A stretch of 32,586 bases of DNA, taken from NCBI GenBank assembly GCA_002407775.1, contig DHOP01000076.1, positions 49,508 through 82,093 on the forward strand. The letters are read 5' to 3'. The stretch comes from Prevotella sp. UBA5387. GTDB lineage: Bacteria > Bacteroidota > Bacteroidia > Bacteroidales > Bacteroidaceae. Made by a program: the position numbers and the translations under genes. The notes beneath the pieces are model-generated. The model made no database searches and was not told the DNA's origin. It was given only the letters and a program-made list of their open reading frames with translations. The first letter of the stretch is position 1, and each line of letters begins with the position of its first letter. Below, piece by piece: positions 1 through 7,363 of this stretch.

Positions 1-179
1 CAGGTATTCGTCTTGGTACTGCTGCCATGACTACACGTGGTGCCAAGGAAGATATGATGCACCTTGTTGCCAATCTTATTGACGAGGTTTTGAGAAATCC
101 AGAGAATGAGGAGACAATTAAGCGTGTGCGTGAGAAAGTGAATGCTACAATGAAAGATTATCCTCTATTCGCTTATTAA
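1..179 (+). CDS. glyA: Serine hydroxymethyltransferase, C-terminal fragment
   Basis: This is the last 58 codons of a gene that enters from the left edge, read in frame from base 3. The peptide opens with GIRLGTAAMTTRGAKEDM, which matches the conserved GlyA segment in which an arginine binds the substrate carboxylate. It ends in a helical tail and the stop TAA at 177-179. GlyA is a cytoplasmic PLP enzyme that interconverts serine and glycine and charges tetrahydrofolate with a one-carbon unit. The catalytic lysine and most of the fold lie outside the window. A strong hairpin follows 40 bases after the stop. The identification rests on this short but very conserved C-terminus. Confidence 0.86.
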   Translation, partial: GIRLGTAAMTTRGAKEDMMHLVANLIDEVLRNPENEETIKRVREKVNATMKDYPLFAY

Positions 180-219
180 GCCAAGAGGGTTTGACATAAC
201 TCACACTTTACAAATAATG

Positions 220-270
220 ATAGGGACGTTAAATTGGGAGTATTTCCCAATTACGTCCCTATTTTAATTT
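220..270 (+). terminator. Intrinsic terminator after glyA
   Basis: Arms 220-239 and 245-262 pair as an 18-bp stem with a two-base bulge on the left arm, a loop of about five bases, and a T-rich tail (ATTTTAATTT). It sits 40 bases after the glyA stop. Its tail ends only three bases before the next start codon at 274, so the next gene would either be transcribed through it or start from a promoter overlapping it. Confidence 0.85.
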
Positions 271-273
271 TCA

Positions 274-837
274 ATGCTATTCAAAAGAATCACAATTTTG
301 GCCCTCTCACTGGTTCTTTGCTCAGTTGTTGAGGCTCAATCTCCTATTGCTAATAGAGTGAAAGGAGTCATTAGCTCATTGCCTAAAAGCGCTAAGGTGG
401 TGGCTAGGTACATGGATACACAACGTCATAGTCTCTATTTTATCATTGAGAACCGCTTATACTGTTATGATGTTATCACTGAAAAGAGAAATGAAGTGAG
501 CTTTGCAGATGGTAGTTATAATAGCATATTGTCCATTTGGTTAAGTCCTGATCGAAACTTTATTTTCATAGCTATTGACAAAAAAGGGTTTGTGTCCAAC
601 TATTTAGACGGTGGACGGGAACTTTGGCGTTTTGATTCCCTTAAGAAACGATATTACAAAGTCGGTCAGGGATACAAGATTAAAAGGCTTAATGATACGA
701 TTGTCATTGAGCAAGCATCACGTTGCATTAATCCTCAGGCACCACTAGACAAACAGAGATGGATGGGGAAAGAGCATTATTACGATGCTTATGGAAAGGT
801 AATTTGGGCAAAAGAAGAGTTTGAAATTAAGAAGTAA
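274..837 (+). CDS. Exported protein of unknown function
   Basis: A 187-residue protein that I do not recognise. Residues 1-21 form a clear Sec signal peptide (charged MLFKR, then a hydrophobic core ending near VVEAQ), with no lipobox cysteine at the cleavage site, so a soluble periplasmic or secreted product is likely. The mature part alternates short beta strands with turns (for example YFIIENRLYCYDV and FIFIAIDKKG) in a way that recalls beta-propeller blades, though only two or three blades' worth are present. The start is fixed by the signal peptide. It lies directly behind the glyA terminator and converges with the minus-strand gene ending at 865, 27 bases away. No catalytic motif was seen. 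Confidence 0.7.
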   Translation: MLFKRITILALSLVLCSVVEAQSPIANRVKGVISSLPKSAKVVARYMDTQRHSLYFIIENRLYCYDVITEKRNEVSFADGSYNSILSIWLSPDRNFIFIAIDKKGFVSNYLDGGRELWRFDSLKKRYYKVGQGYKIKRLNDTIVIEQASRCINPQAPLDKQRWMGKEHYYDAYGKVIWAKEEFEIKK

Positions 838-864
838 AAGTCTTTTGCCCTTATGGTATCAATG

Positions 865-1695
865 TTATTTCACCGTGATGTGAAAGCAACCTTGTTTCAC
901 CTCATATTTTACATGGCAACGTCCAGTCACGCGCATATCTCGCAAAACCTCTGCAAGAACATATTTTAATGTATCATTGCGTACATCACGACGATTTTCT
1001 CCAGGTGCTTTAACGGTTTGATAGCGGTTATAACACACGTCGAATGTAGTTCCATATAGGTGGCAACTGTTTTCCGTAGCATTACTGTTGTGACTCCTAA
1101 GTTTTTCTACATCTTCTTGGGTACGAGTTACGCTTGTTACAATCAACTTATGAAGAGGTATATCCTTGATCTGAAGGCTATCAAAGAAACTACTTCCAAT
1201 ATCCTGAAGAAGGAGTGATGCTCTTGGTACCAAGTAAGGGATGCTGTTACGTAGTTTATCCACGTGAAAATAAGGATTACTACCTATGAAGACTAATTCT
1301 GACTTCCGATGCTCTGCATCCTCTCGGTTAATCACAGGACTAACCCCCCATTGTTTTGCCGATACATATTGAACATCCTGCTGGTCAGAGAAAGTGCGAG
1401 AGTAACCAGGTACACTAAATATCTTGTTTTTGACAATAGAGCCGTCTGGATTGAAAAATTTGGAGTTGTAATTTCTTTGCTTTGCACTGTCCAAAGGAAT
1501 GGGGGGGGGGGGCAACGTGTTTTCTTTGGTAGTTTCAATACTTGAGTCCTTTTGCTCTGTCCCCCTGTTTTTTAATATTTTATGCTCAGTAGTTGCTTTG
1601 GGCTTTGCAATAGAGGGGAAGAAGCATCTTACTAAAGACAACACCAGAGTGAGAATGATGAAACCTTCCAAAAATCTTTTTTTTGATATTTTCAT
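865..1695 (-). CDS. Membrane-anchored M15-peptidase-like protein (DUF5715 type) with a poly-C tract
   Basis: A 276-residue protein. Residues 9-25 form one hydrophobic segment (signal anchor), followed by a hydrophilic linker to about residue 75. The C-terminal domain resembles the LAS/M15 peptidoglycan peptidases: VTSVTRTQEDVEKL (186-199) looks like their conserved SxxRT region, CHLYGTTFDV (211-220) fits the zinc motif HxxGxxxD with H212 and D219, and a late E265/H272 pair could supply the rest of the site. I believe the family is DUF5715, common in Bacteroidales, but this is from memory. The likely role is periplasmic cell-wall peptide cleavage or binding; activity is inference. The linker contains P62-P65, all CCC, encoded by twelve consecutive C on the coding strand (1501-1512); the frame is open in this copy. 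It follows the lipoprotein gene at 1758-2549 by 62 bases on the same strand. Confidence 0.72.
   Translation of the reverse strand: MKISKKRFLEGFIILTLVLSLVRCFFPSIAKPKATTEHKILKNRGTEQKDSSIETTKENTLPPPPIPLDSAKQRNYNSKFFNPDGSIVKNKIFSVPGYSRTFSDQQDVQYVSAKQWGVSPVINREDAEHRKSELVFIGSNPYFHVDKLRNSIPYLVPRASLLLQDIGSSFFDSLQIKDIPLHKLIVTSVTRTQEDVEKLRSHNSNATENSCHLYGTTFDVCYNRYQTVKAPGENRRDVRNDTLKYVLAEVLRDMRVTGRCHVKYEVKQGCFHITVK
1501..1512. repeat. Twelve-base G/C homopolymer inside a coding frame
   Basis: The plus strand reads twelve G in a row, giving four CCC proline codons in the minus-strand gene at 865-1695. Gain of one C would put a TAG at 1415-1417, ending the protein near residue 94. Loss of one C would open a frame that stops at 1332, near residue 121. 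Both remove the whole peptidase-like domain. Runs of this length are prone to slipped-strand change and to sequencing error. Confidence 0.9.
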
Positions 1696-1757
1696 AGCTC
1701 CTTCAAAGGCTAAAAATCACGAATAAAAACATACACGTAGAGGAATAGATGATCAGA

Positions 1758-2549
1758 TTAATCAACTTTCATACTAAGAGCACCATTAAAGCTCACAATC
1801 ATCTCTACTTCAAAACTGCTCATACTATCAGGAATGACAAATGAGGCAATATAATGAATGCCGTTTGATTCGATGCTTTTAAATGTAAGGTCGCTAAGAA
1901 CGGCTTGTTCCAAGAAATCTTTAGGAACCTTAGATGTAAAAGCCTGTTTACGGAAATCAGTTGAAAAGATCTTGCGTGAACCATTGTAAATGTGAAGGTT
2001 AACAATGTTATCGTAATAAAAATTGTTCACCTCTACTCCATTGTCATTTATAGAAGCTTTTACTACTTTATAAGTAGTAGGATTAATCTGCACATAACAA
2101 TGGTAACGTTCATTTTGATAGTTTACTACCGTATCACGTTTGATGACCTTCCCTTGATTAAGCGCCTTGGGATGTCTTGTTGTGAAAAAAAATGCGTCAT
2201 CTGCATCTTGGCTCAGTGTAAGTTGTATTTCTTCTCCATCTTGATTGCGGAATGAGAAGAAATTAGGTGTCTGCTTGATTATCTGATACTTAATATCATT
2301 GACCCCATGCAGAACTAAAGTATCACGAAAGACTTGGAAATACATGGGTTGGCTGGTGCTATCTGGATAATATAGAGTGTCGCCTTTAATTTGGAACGCT
2401 GCACTCTGGTCATCCTGATTAATCCATATGCCCTGTAACATCCTCTTGGCTTGATTGTCCTCAGGAAGGGTAACAGGGCGCCGATCCTTATCCTTGCATG
2501 AGAAAAAGACAATGCCTATTGCCAAAAGCAATATGTGTTTTGTTTTCAT
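1758..2549 (-). CDS. Lipoprotein, DUF4738-type
   Basis: A 263-residue protein with a lipoprotein signal: basic MKTKH, a hydrophobic core, and C18 in the lipobox VFFSC. The mature part contains a stretch (LQGIWINQDDQSAAFQIKGD, then TLYYPDSTSQP) that I associate with the Bacteroidales DUF4738 lipoproteins, which look like small beta-barrel or lipocalin-like folds; the name is from memory. No catalytic residues can be pointed to. The residues after the cysteine (KDKD) are acidic but only a partial match to the Bacteroidetes surface-export signal, so inner-leaflet periplasmic placement is equally possible. It has its own promoter (2580-2609) and is probably co-transcribed with the downstream M15-like gene. 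Confidence 0.68.
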   Translation of the reverse strand: MKTKHILLLAIGIVFFSCKDKDRRPVTLPEDNQAKRMLQGIWINQDDQSAAFQIKGDTLYYPDSTSQPMYFQVFRDTLVLHGVNDIKYQIIKQTPNFFSFRNQDGEEIQLTLSQDADDAFFFTTRHPKALNQGKVIKRDTVVNYQNERYHCYVQINPTTYKVVKASINDNGVEVNNFYYDNIVNLHIYNGSRKIFSTDFRKQAFTSKVPKDFLEQAVLSDLTFKSIESNGIHYIASFVIPDSMSSFEVEMIVSFNGALSMKVD

Positions 2550-2579
2550 TCAGTAACGACTAGCCGTTTCTATACCTTG

Positions 2580-2609
2580 CAAAGGTACAATAATTTATGA
2601 GAAATCAAA
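2580..2609 (-). promoter_or_regulatory. Bacteroidetes-type promoter for the lipoprotein operon
   Basis: On the minus strand TACCTTTG (2587 down to 2580) matches the -7 consensus TAnnTTTG, and TTTG (2609 to 2606) lies 18 bases upstream as the -33 element. The start codon at 2549 is 30 bases downstream. Confidence 0.6.
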
Positions 2610-2686
2610 AGAAAAGCTGATTTTTCACAACCCATATAATCCAATTAAACACAAAATAAATAATTTTAGATTTTCGCTTGATATGC

Positions 2687-2717
2687 TTTGTTTCGTGACG
2701 TTTTATTATTATCTTTG
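2687..2717 (+). promoter_or_regulatory. Promoter of the HU-SPOR gene
   Basis: TTTG at 2687-2690 and TATCTTTG at 2710-2717 are separated by 19 bases, a very good match to the Bacteroidetes -33/-7 pair. The start codon is at 2723, only five bases after the -7 box, so the transcript is expected to begin at or next to the ATG. Confidence 0.7.
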
Positions 2718-2722
2718 CAACA

Positions 2723-3754
2723 ATGATAGAATTGGATAGACACATCGATATCTTACTTCTCAGTAACGATTGCGTCATTATTCCCGGCTTTGGAGGGTTC
2801 ATGGCGCACTATATGGAAGCGAGGAAGGATGAACGCGATCATGCGTTCCTCCCACCAATGCGTACTATCGGGTTCAATCCCAAATTGACGCTTAATGACT
2901 CTCTCTTGGCACAATCTTATGTGGAAGCCTATGACATTAGTTACCCAGATGCTGTGTCTAGAATTGCAGATGAGGTAAGGGAGCTAAGACAACATTTGGA
3001 ACATGATGGTCTGTATGAATTAAATGATATTGGTAAATTATATCTGAATAAGGAAGGAAATTACGAATTTATGCCTTGTGACGCTGGTATATTGACCCCG
3101 TCACTTTATGGACTAGGCTACTTCCACTATCAGACAATCAAAGAAATAGAACAAAAGAATCTTGAACAAGCATCGGCAAGTGTTGTGTCGATACCAACAA
3201 GATCTAAGGTTGAAGTTCAACAAGATTCACAAGTTGTAGAACTTGATTATTTAGAAGATGAGCCAGAGGAACGTAGTGGAATAGTTAAGTTATGGAAAAC
3301 AGTTGCTGTTGCAAGTGTCGCTTTTATAGTCTTTTTGCTCATTCCTGCACCCTTGGCCAACAATTCTAAAGTTTTGCAAAGCCGTTTAGACACAAAACTT
3401 TTAGAATATATCATGCCTAAGGATGTCACTACAGGCGAAGCAAAGGTTAAAAAAGTTGTAGAGTCAGTTGCATCACGACCAGTGAGTGAGGTAAATAAAG
3501 AAACTGCCAATTTGCATTCCAATATCCAATCAGGTTATACTATCGTTTTAGCAAGTAAGATTACTAAGCGTAATGCAACGGCTTACGTTCATGAGTTACA
3601 AAGCCGTGGATATGATGATACCGAAGTTTTGGTTCGTCCCACAAATATCCGTGTAATCCTAGGTCAATTTAAGACTCTACAGGAAGCTAACCAATTAATC
3701 AGAAAGCTTCACAAGGACCCAGAGTTTGAGCAGGCTTGGATTATGAAATATTAA
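2723..3754 (+). CDS. HU-CCDC81 and SPOR domain membrane protein
   Basis: A 343-residue protein with three parts. Residues 1 to about 135 match the Bacteroidetes HU-CCDC81-type domain, with the characteristic start IELDRHIDILLL, then VIIPGFGGFMA and later FNPKLTLNDSLLA. Residues 191-209 are a single transmembrane segment. Residues 271-343 form a SPOR domain (GYTIVLASKI to the C-terminus, including VILGQFKTLQEANQLI). SPOR domains bind peptidoglycan stripped of stem peptides at division sites. Topology is inferred: HU-like part in the cytoplasm, SPOR in the periplasm, so the protein could link nucleoid or another cytoplasmic partner to the cell wall. The start agrees with the conserved N-terminus. 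The FHA gene follows after six bases. Confidence 0.88.
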   Translation: MIELDRHIDILLLSNDCVIIPGFGGFMAHYMEARKDERDHAFLPPMRTIGFNPKLTLNDSLLAQSYVEAYDISYPDAVSRIADEVRELRQHLEHDGLYELNDIGKLYLNKEGNYEFMPCDAGILTPSLYGLGYFHYQTIKEIEQKNLEQASASVVSIPTRSKVEVQQDSQVVELDYLEDEPEERSGIVKLWKTVAVASVAFIVFLLIPAPLANNSKVLQSRLDTKLLEYIMPKDVTTGEAKVKKVVESVASRPVSEVNKETANLHSNIQSGYTIVLASKITKRNATAYVHELQSRGYDDTEVLVRPTNIRVILGQFKTLQEANQLIRKLHKDPEFEQAWIMKY

Positions 3755-3760
3755 GATGAT

Positions 3761-4276
3761 ATGAAACGTATTCGTTGCCCAAAATGTAGTAATCCTATAA
3801 CTTTTGACGAGACCAAATACGAGCTTACACAGACTTTAGCTTTTAAATGTCCAACATGTGGCAAAAAGTTTGCTATACGATTAAGTCCAAAAGCTCAAGC
3901 TGATGATAATGAAGAAAAAAGTTTCGGTGCCATAGTAGTCATTGAAAATGTCTTTCATTATAAGCAAGTAATACCGTTGTCATTAGGTGATAATTTTATA
4001 GGTAGATACCAAAAAGGTGTTGATAATAATTGTCCCATACACACAGACGATCCTAGCATTGATATCACCCATTGCGTCATCACCGTTAGCAAGGACAAAA
4101 GAGGACGATTAAAGTATGTTCTCCGTGATGGTCCAAGCAATACAGGAACATTTGTGGATAATGTTATTTTAGGTGACAGAGAGCGTCGTGTGATTGAGCC
4201 AGGTAGGCTTTTCACTATTGGAGCGACATCCGTTATTCTCAAGGATGTCGTTGATGATAACAACAAAGAAGCATAG
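3761..4276 (+). CDS. Zinc-ribbon and FHA domain protein
   Basis: A 171-residue cytoplasmic protein without signal peptide or membrane segment. C6-x2-C9 and C30-x2-C33 form an MJ0042-like zinc ribbon (IRCPKCSNPI and FKCPTCGKKF). From about residue 57 to 163 there is an FHA fold: the conserved G81-R82 (FIGRYQ), S99 and H104 (SIDITHCVI), and the N127-T-G-T130 loop (SNTGTFVDN). These are the residues FHA domains use to bind phosphothreonine peptides, so it is likely a phospho-dependent adaptor. No kinase gene lies nearby. It is six bases behind the HU-SPOR gene and almost certainly co-transcribed with it, which suggests a role at the same envelope or division site; that role is inference. Confidence 0.85.
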   Translation: MKRIRCPKCSNPITFDETKYELTQTLAFKCPTCGKKFAIRLSPKAQADDNEEKSFGAIVVIENVFHYKQVIPLSLGDNFIGRYQKGVDNNCPIHTDDPSIDITHCVITVSKDKRGRLKYVLRDGPSNTGTFVDNVILGDRERRVIEPGRLFTIGATSVILKDVVDDNNKEA

Positions 4277-4334
4277 TTTTTATACGCAATATTTACATTT
4301 TGAAGTCAATATTCACTTTATCCTTTCATTCTTG

Positions 4335-4365
4335 CTTGATTTTTGAAAGAAAAAGTGTATTTTTG
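4335..4365 (+). promoter_or_regulatory. Promoter of the purU-his operon
   Basis: TATTTTTG at 4358-4365 matches the -7 consensus TAnnTTTG, with CTTG at 4335-4338 at 19-base spacing as a slightly imperfect -33. The purU start is 23 bases downstream of the -7 box. The 112-base gap holds no convincing terminator. Confidence 0.6.
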
Positions 4366-4388
4366 CAGTATTCAATAATTAGAGTGAC

Positions 4389-5252
4389 ATGAAGCCAACA
4401 GCTATAGTGCTTTTACATTGTCAAGACAAACCTGGGATTGTATCAGATTTCACAAAGTTTATTACAGACAATAAGGGTAACATCATATATCTCGATCAAT
4501 ATGTAGATCGCGAGGATGGGATGTTCTTTATGCGAATTGAATGGGAGTTGGAGGATTTCCTAATTCCACGAGAAAAGATTGGAGAGTTCATTGATACGTT
4601 ATATACTCAGCGGTATCAAATGAACGTTAACCTCTACTTTAATGACGTTAAGCCAAGAATGGCCATCTTCGTAAGCAGGATGAGTCATTGTCTTTACGAC
4701 TTGCTGGCACGTTATAAAGCTGGGGAGTGGAACGTCGACATTCCATGCATTATAAGTAATCATGAGGACTTGCGCTATGTTGCTGACCAGTTTGATATTC
4801 CTTATTATGTATGGTCGATATCGAAAGATCATAGCAATAGAGCTGAAGTGGAAAATGCTGAGATGGAGCTTCTCAAGAAAGAAAATATTACTTTTATCGT
4901 GCTAGCTCGATACATGCAGATCATTGGTGATGATATGATAGCAGCTTTTCCGCATCATATTATCAATATTCATCATTCCTTCCTTCCTGCTTTTGTGGGT
5001 GCCCGCCCATATCATCAAGCATGGGAGCGTGGTGTTAAAATCATTGGGGCTACAAGCCATTATGTTACGGCTGACCTTGATGCAGGTCCAATCATTGAAC
5101 AAGATGTAATGAGAGTATCGCATAAAGACACGCCCGACACAATAGTTCTCAAGGGTAAGGATTTGGAAAAAATAGTATTATCTCGTGCGGTGACAAAACA
5201 TATCCAGCGCAAGATTCTCACATATAATAATAAGACAATTATTTTCAGTTGA
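4389..5252 (+). CDS. purU: Formyltetrahydrofolate deformylase
   Basis: PurU hydrolyses 10-formyltetrahydrofolate to formate and tetrahydrofolate in the cytoplasm, which sets the one-carbon pool. The 287-residue length fits. Residues 5-80 are an ACT regulatory domain (LLHCQDKPGIVSDF). Residues 90-275 are the formyltransferase-type hydrolase with the catalytic set N193 and H195 in NIHHSFLP and D231 in VTADLDAGPII. The ACT domain separates it from the purine transformylase PurN, which lacks one. It heads the cluster, six bases before hisH. HisH/HisF release AICAR, a purine precursor whose formylation needs 10-formyltetrahydrofolate, so a shared operon makes metabolic sense; that link is inference. 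Confidence 0.93.
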   Translation: MKPTAIVLLHCQDKPGIVSDFTKFITDNKGNIIYLDQYVDREDGMFFMRIEWELEDFLIPREKIGEFIDTLYTQRYQMNVNLYFNDVKPRMAIFVSRMSHCLYDLLARYKAGEWNVDIPCIISNHEDLRYVADQFDIPYYVWSISKDHSNRAEVENAEMELLKKENITFIVLARYMQIIGDDMIAAFPHHIINIHHSFLPAFVGARPYHQAWERGVKIIGATSHYVTADLDAGPIIEQDVMRVSHKDTPDTIVLKGKDLEKIVLSRAVTKHIQRKILTYNNKTIIFS

Positions 5253-5258
5253 TAGCCT

Positions 5259-5852
5259 ATGGATGTTGCCATCGTCAAATACAATGCTGGAAATATCTTC
5301 TCCGTAGTAAATGCTCTTCGGAGATTAGGCATTGAGCCAGAGATTACAGATGATGCAGAAAAGCTGCAAAAGGTTGATCGTGTTCTGTTTCCTGGTCAAG
5401 GACATGCCAAGACTACCATGGACTATTTGCGCGATCACCATTTAGACAAAATCATCCAAGATTTACGTCAGCCTGTTTTAGGTATTTGTGTTGGGATGCA
5501 ACTTCTCTGTAGCCACTCCGAAGAGGGTGATACAGATTGTATTGGTGTTTTTCCTGCAGAAGTGAAGAAGTTCAAACCACAACATCAAGAGGATAAGGTC
5601 CCTGCCATGGGATGGAATTCTTTGTATGACATCGATGATGTACTGTTTAAAGGAATTGATAATGGCGATTTCTCTTATTTCATTCATAGCTTTTATGTTC
5701 CTACATGCGAATACACAATAGCTAAGACAAGCTATATCCTGCCCTATTCTGCAGCGATGCATAAGGATAACTTCTGGGCAACTCAATTTCATCCAGAAAA
5801 GAGTGGTAAGATAGGCGAACAGATACTTACAAATTTTCTCAATATTTACTAG
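5259..5852 (+). CDS. hisH: Imidazole glycerol phosphate synthase, glutaminase subunit
   Basis: HisH hydrolyses glutamine and channels ammonia to HisF. The 197-residue length is normal. The class I amidotransferase triad is visible: C77 in GICVGMQLL, H178 and E180 in QFHPEKSG. The N-terminal YNAGNIFSV is the expected HisH opening, where a YGxGN variant is more usual. The oxyanion-loop region reads FPGQGHAKTTM. It starts six bases after purU and nine bases before hisA. All catalytic residues are present. Confidence 0.95.
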   Translation: MDVAIVKYNAGNIFSVVNALRRLGIEPEITDDAEKLQKVDRVLFPGQGHAKTTMDYLRDHHLDKIIQDLRQPVLGICVGMQLLCSHSEEGDTDCIGVFPAEVKKFKPQHQEDKVPAMGWNSLYDIDDVLFKGIDNGDFSYFIHSFYVPTCEYTIAKTSYILPYSAAMHKDNFWATQFHPEKSGKIGEQILTNFLNIY

Positions 5853-5861
5853 GATCTGATC

Positions 5862-6578
5862 ATGAAGATAGAATTGATACCGGCAATCGACATTATAGAG
5901 GGCAAATGCGTTCGCCTCACTAAGGGTGATTATGCTCAGAAGAAAATCTATAATGAGGATCCAATAGCTCAAGCCAAGGAGTTTGAGCTGTTGGGATTCA
6001 AGCGTCTTCATGTGGTGGATCTTGATGGTGCGAAATCTAAACATATTGTTAATGAGCAAGTGTTAGATCAGCTTACCTCTACAACCCACTTGAGCGTAGA
6101 TTTCGGTGGTGGAATCAAAACGAACGAAGACATTGAGAAGGCATTCTCCGCTGGTGCCAAAATGGTGACAATAGGAAGTGTTGCTGTAACAGCCCCGGAA
6201 TTATTCATCTCATGGCTTCACCAGTATGGTTCAGATCGAATGATTCTCGGAGCAGATGTAAGGTCGGGTAAGGTTTCTATCAATGGTTGGAAGGAAGATT
6301 CTAACGAGAATTTGTTGCCCTTTTTAAAGCGATATGTAGATGCAGGTGTACGCAATGTACTTTGCACCGACATATCTAAAGATGGAACTCTACAAGGACC
6401 AGCCATTGATCTTTATAAAGAAATAATGGATTGTTATCCCAATTTGCATCTTATCGCCAGCGGAGGAATAAGTGGCAGTAATGATATCATTAGCTTAGAG
6501 GAAGCGGGAATACCTGCTGTTGTTTTCGGAAAAGCATGGTATGAAGGAAAGATTGATTTAAATCTATTAAAAAGATGA
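5862..6578 (+). CDS. hisA: ProFAR isomerase (phosphoribosylformimino-AICAR ribotide isomerase)
   Basis: HisA performs the Amadori isomerisation of ProFAR to PRFAR, the substrate of HisFH. The 238-residue beta/alpha barrel shows its two halves: IPAIDIIEGKCVRL with general acid/base D10, and ILGADVRSGKV with D132. The phosphate-binding loops FGGGIKT (81-87) and ASGGIS (199-204) are present, and CTDISKDGT (168-176) matches the conserved active-site loop. Its stop codon overlaps the hisF start by four bases (ATGA), the usual sign of coupled translation. Confidence 0.95.
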   Translation: MKIELIPAIDIIEGKCVRLTKGDYAQKKIYNEDPIAQAKEFELLGFKRLHVVDLDGAKSKHIVNEQVLDQLTSTTHLSVDFGGGIKTNEDIEKAFSAGAKMVTIGSVAVTAPELFISWLHQYGSDRMILGADVRSGKVSINGWKEDSNENLLPFLKRYVDAGVRNVLCTDISKDGTLQGPAIDLYKEIMDCYPNLHLIASGGISGSNDIISLEEAGIPAVVFGKAWYEGKIDLNLLKR

Positions 6579-7342
6579 GAATCAACGGATTAGCAAAACG
6601 AATTGTACCTTGTCTTGATGTGAAAAACGGAGAGACGGTAAAGGGAACCAACTTTGTGAACCTTCGCAAGGCAGGAGATCCAGTAGAATTGGGTAAAGCC
6701 TATAGCGAGGCTGGTGCAGATGAACTTGTTTACCTTGATATTACAGCATCTTTCGAAGGTCGCAAGACTTTTACAAATTTGGTGACACGAGTTGCTCGTG
6801 AGATTAACATACCCTTCACGGTAGGTGGTGGTATTGAAGCAATAGATGACGTAGAACGTCTTCTTTATGCTGGTGCTGACAAAGTGAGCATTAATTCTGC
6901 TGCTATTCGTCATCCAGAATTCATTGATGAAATTGCCAATAAATTTGGATCTCAGGTTTGTGTCTGTGCCATTGATGCTCGATTAGACGAAGACGGTTGG
7001 CATTGCTACATTAAGGGAGGTCGTGAACGTACTGAACTTTCGCTCTTCGATTGGGCCAAGGAGGTCACTGACCGGGGAGCTGGAGAAATTCTCTTTACTA
7101 GCATGGATCACGATGGTGTTAAACAAGGTTTTGCTAATGAAGCATTAGCAGAGCTAGCAGAACTAGTTCCCGTGCCCATAATAGCCAGCGGAGGCGCAGG
7201 AAAGAAAGAACATTTCAGAGATGCTTTCCTTCTTGGTAAGGCTGATGCGGCATTGGCGGCTAGTGTTTTTCACTTTGGAGAAATAGAGATACCTACCCTC
7301 AAGACATATTTAAAAGACGAAGGTATTAATGTTAGAATATAA
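6575..7342 (+). CDS. hisF: Imidazole glycerol phosphate synthase, cyclase subunit
   Basis: HisF uses ammonia from HisH to turn PRFAR into imidazole glycerol phosphate and AICAR. The 255-residue barrel carries both catalytic aspartates: D15 in IVPCLDVKNG and D134 in VCAIDARLD. Phosphate loops FTVGGGIE (81-88) and IIASGGAG are intact. The start overlaps the end of hisA. The N-terminus is a few residues longer than in many HisF proteins (MRING before LAKRI), but the overlap with hisA supports the annotated ATG. The usual MDRDG motif reads MDHDG here. Confidence 0.95.
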   Translation: MRINGLAKRIVPCLDVKNGETVKGTNFVNLRKAGDPVELGKAYSEAGADELVYLDITASFEGRKTFTNLVTRVAREINIPFTVGGGIEAIDDVERLLYAGADKVSINSAAIRHPEFIDEIANKFGSQVCVCAIDARLDEDGWHCYIKGGRERTELSLFDWAKEVTDRGAGEILFTSMDHDGVKQGFANEALAELAELVPVPIIASGGAGKKEHFRDAFLLGKADAALAASVFHFGEIEIPTLKTYLKDEGINVRI

Positions 7343-7363
7343 TTATCATTAAGCAACAAAACA

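Noticed and set aside
1309..1726. Two plus-strand open frames crossing the G tract
   Set aside because: They mirror the M15-like gene on the other strand and have no sensible product. The G-run only lengthens the open frame by chance.
5478..6059. Minus-strand open frame of 193 codons
   Set aside because: Antisense to hisH and hisA, both with intact active sites; its peptide shows no recognisable domain.
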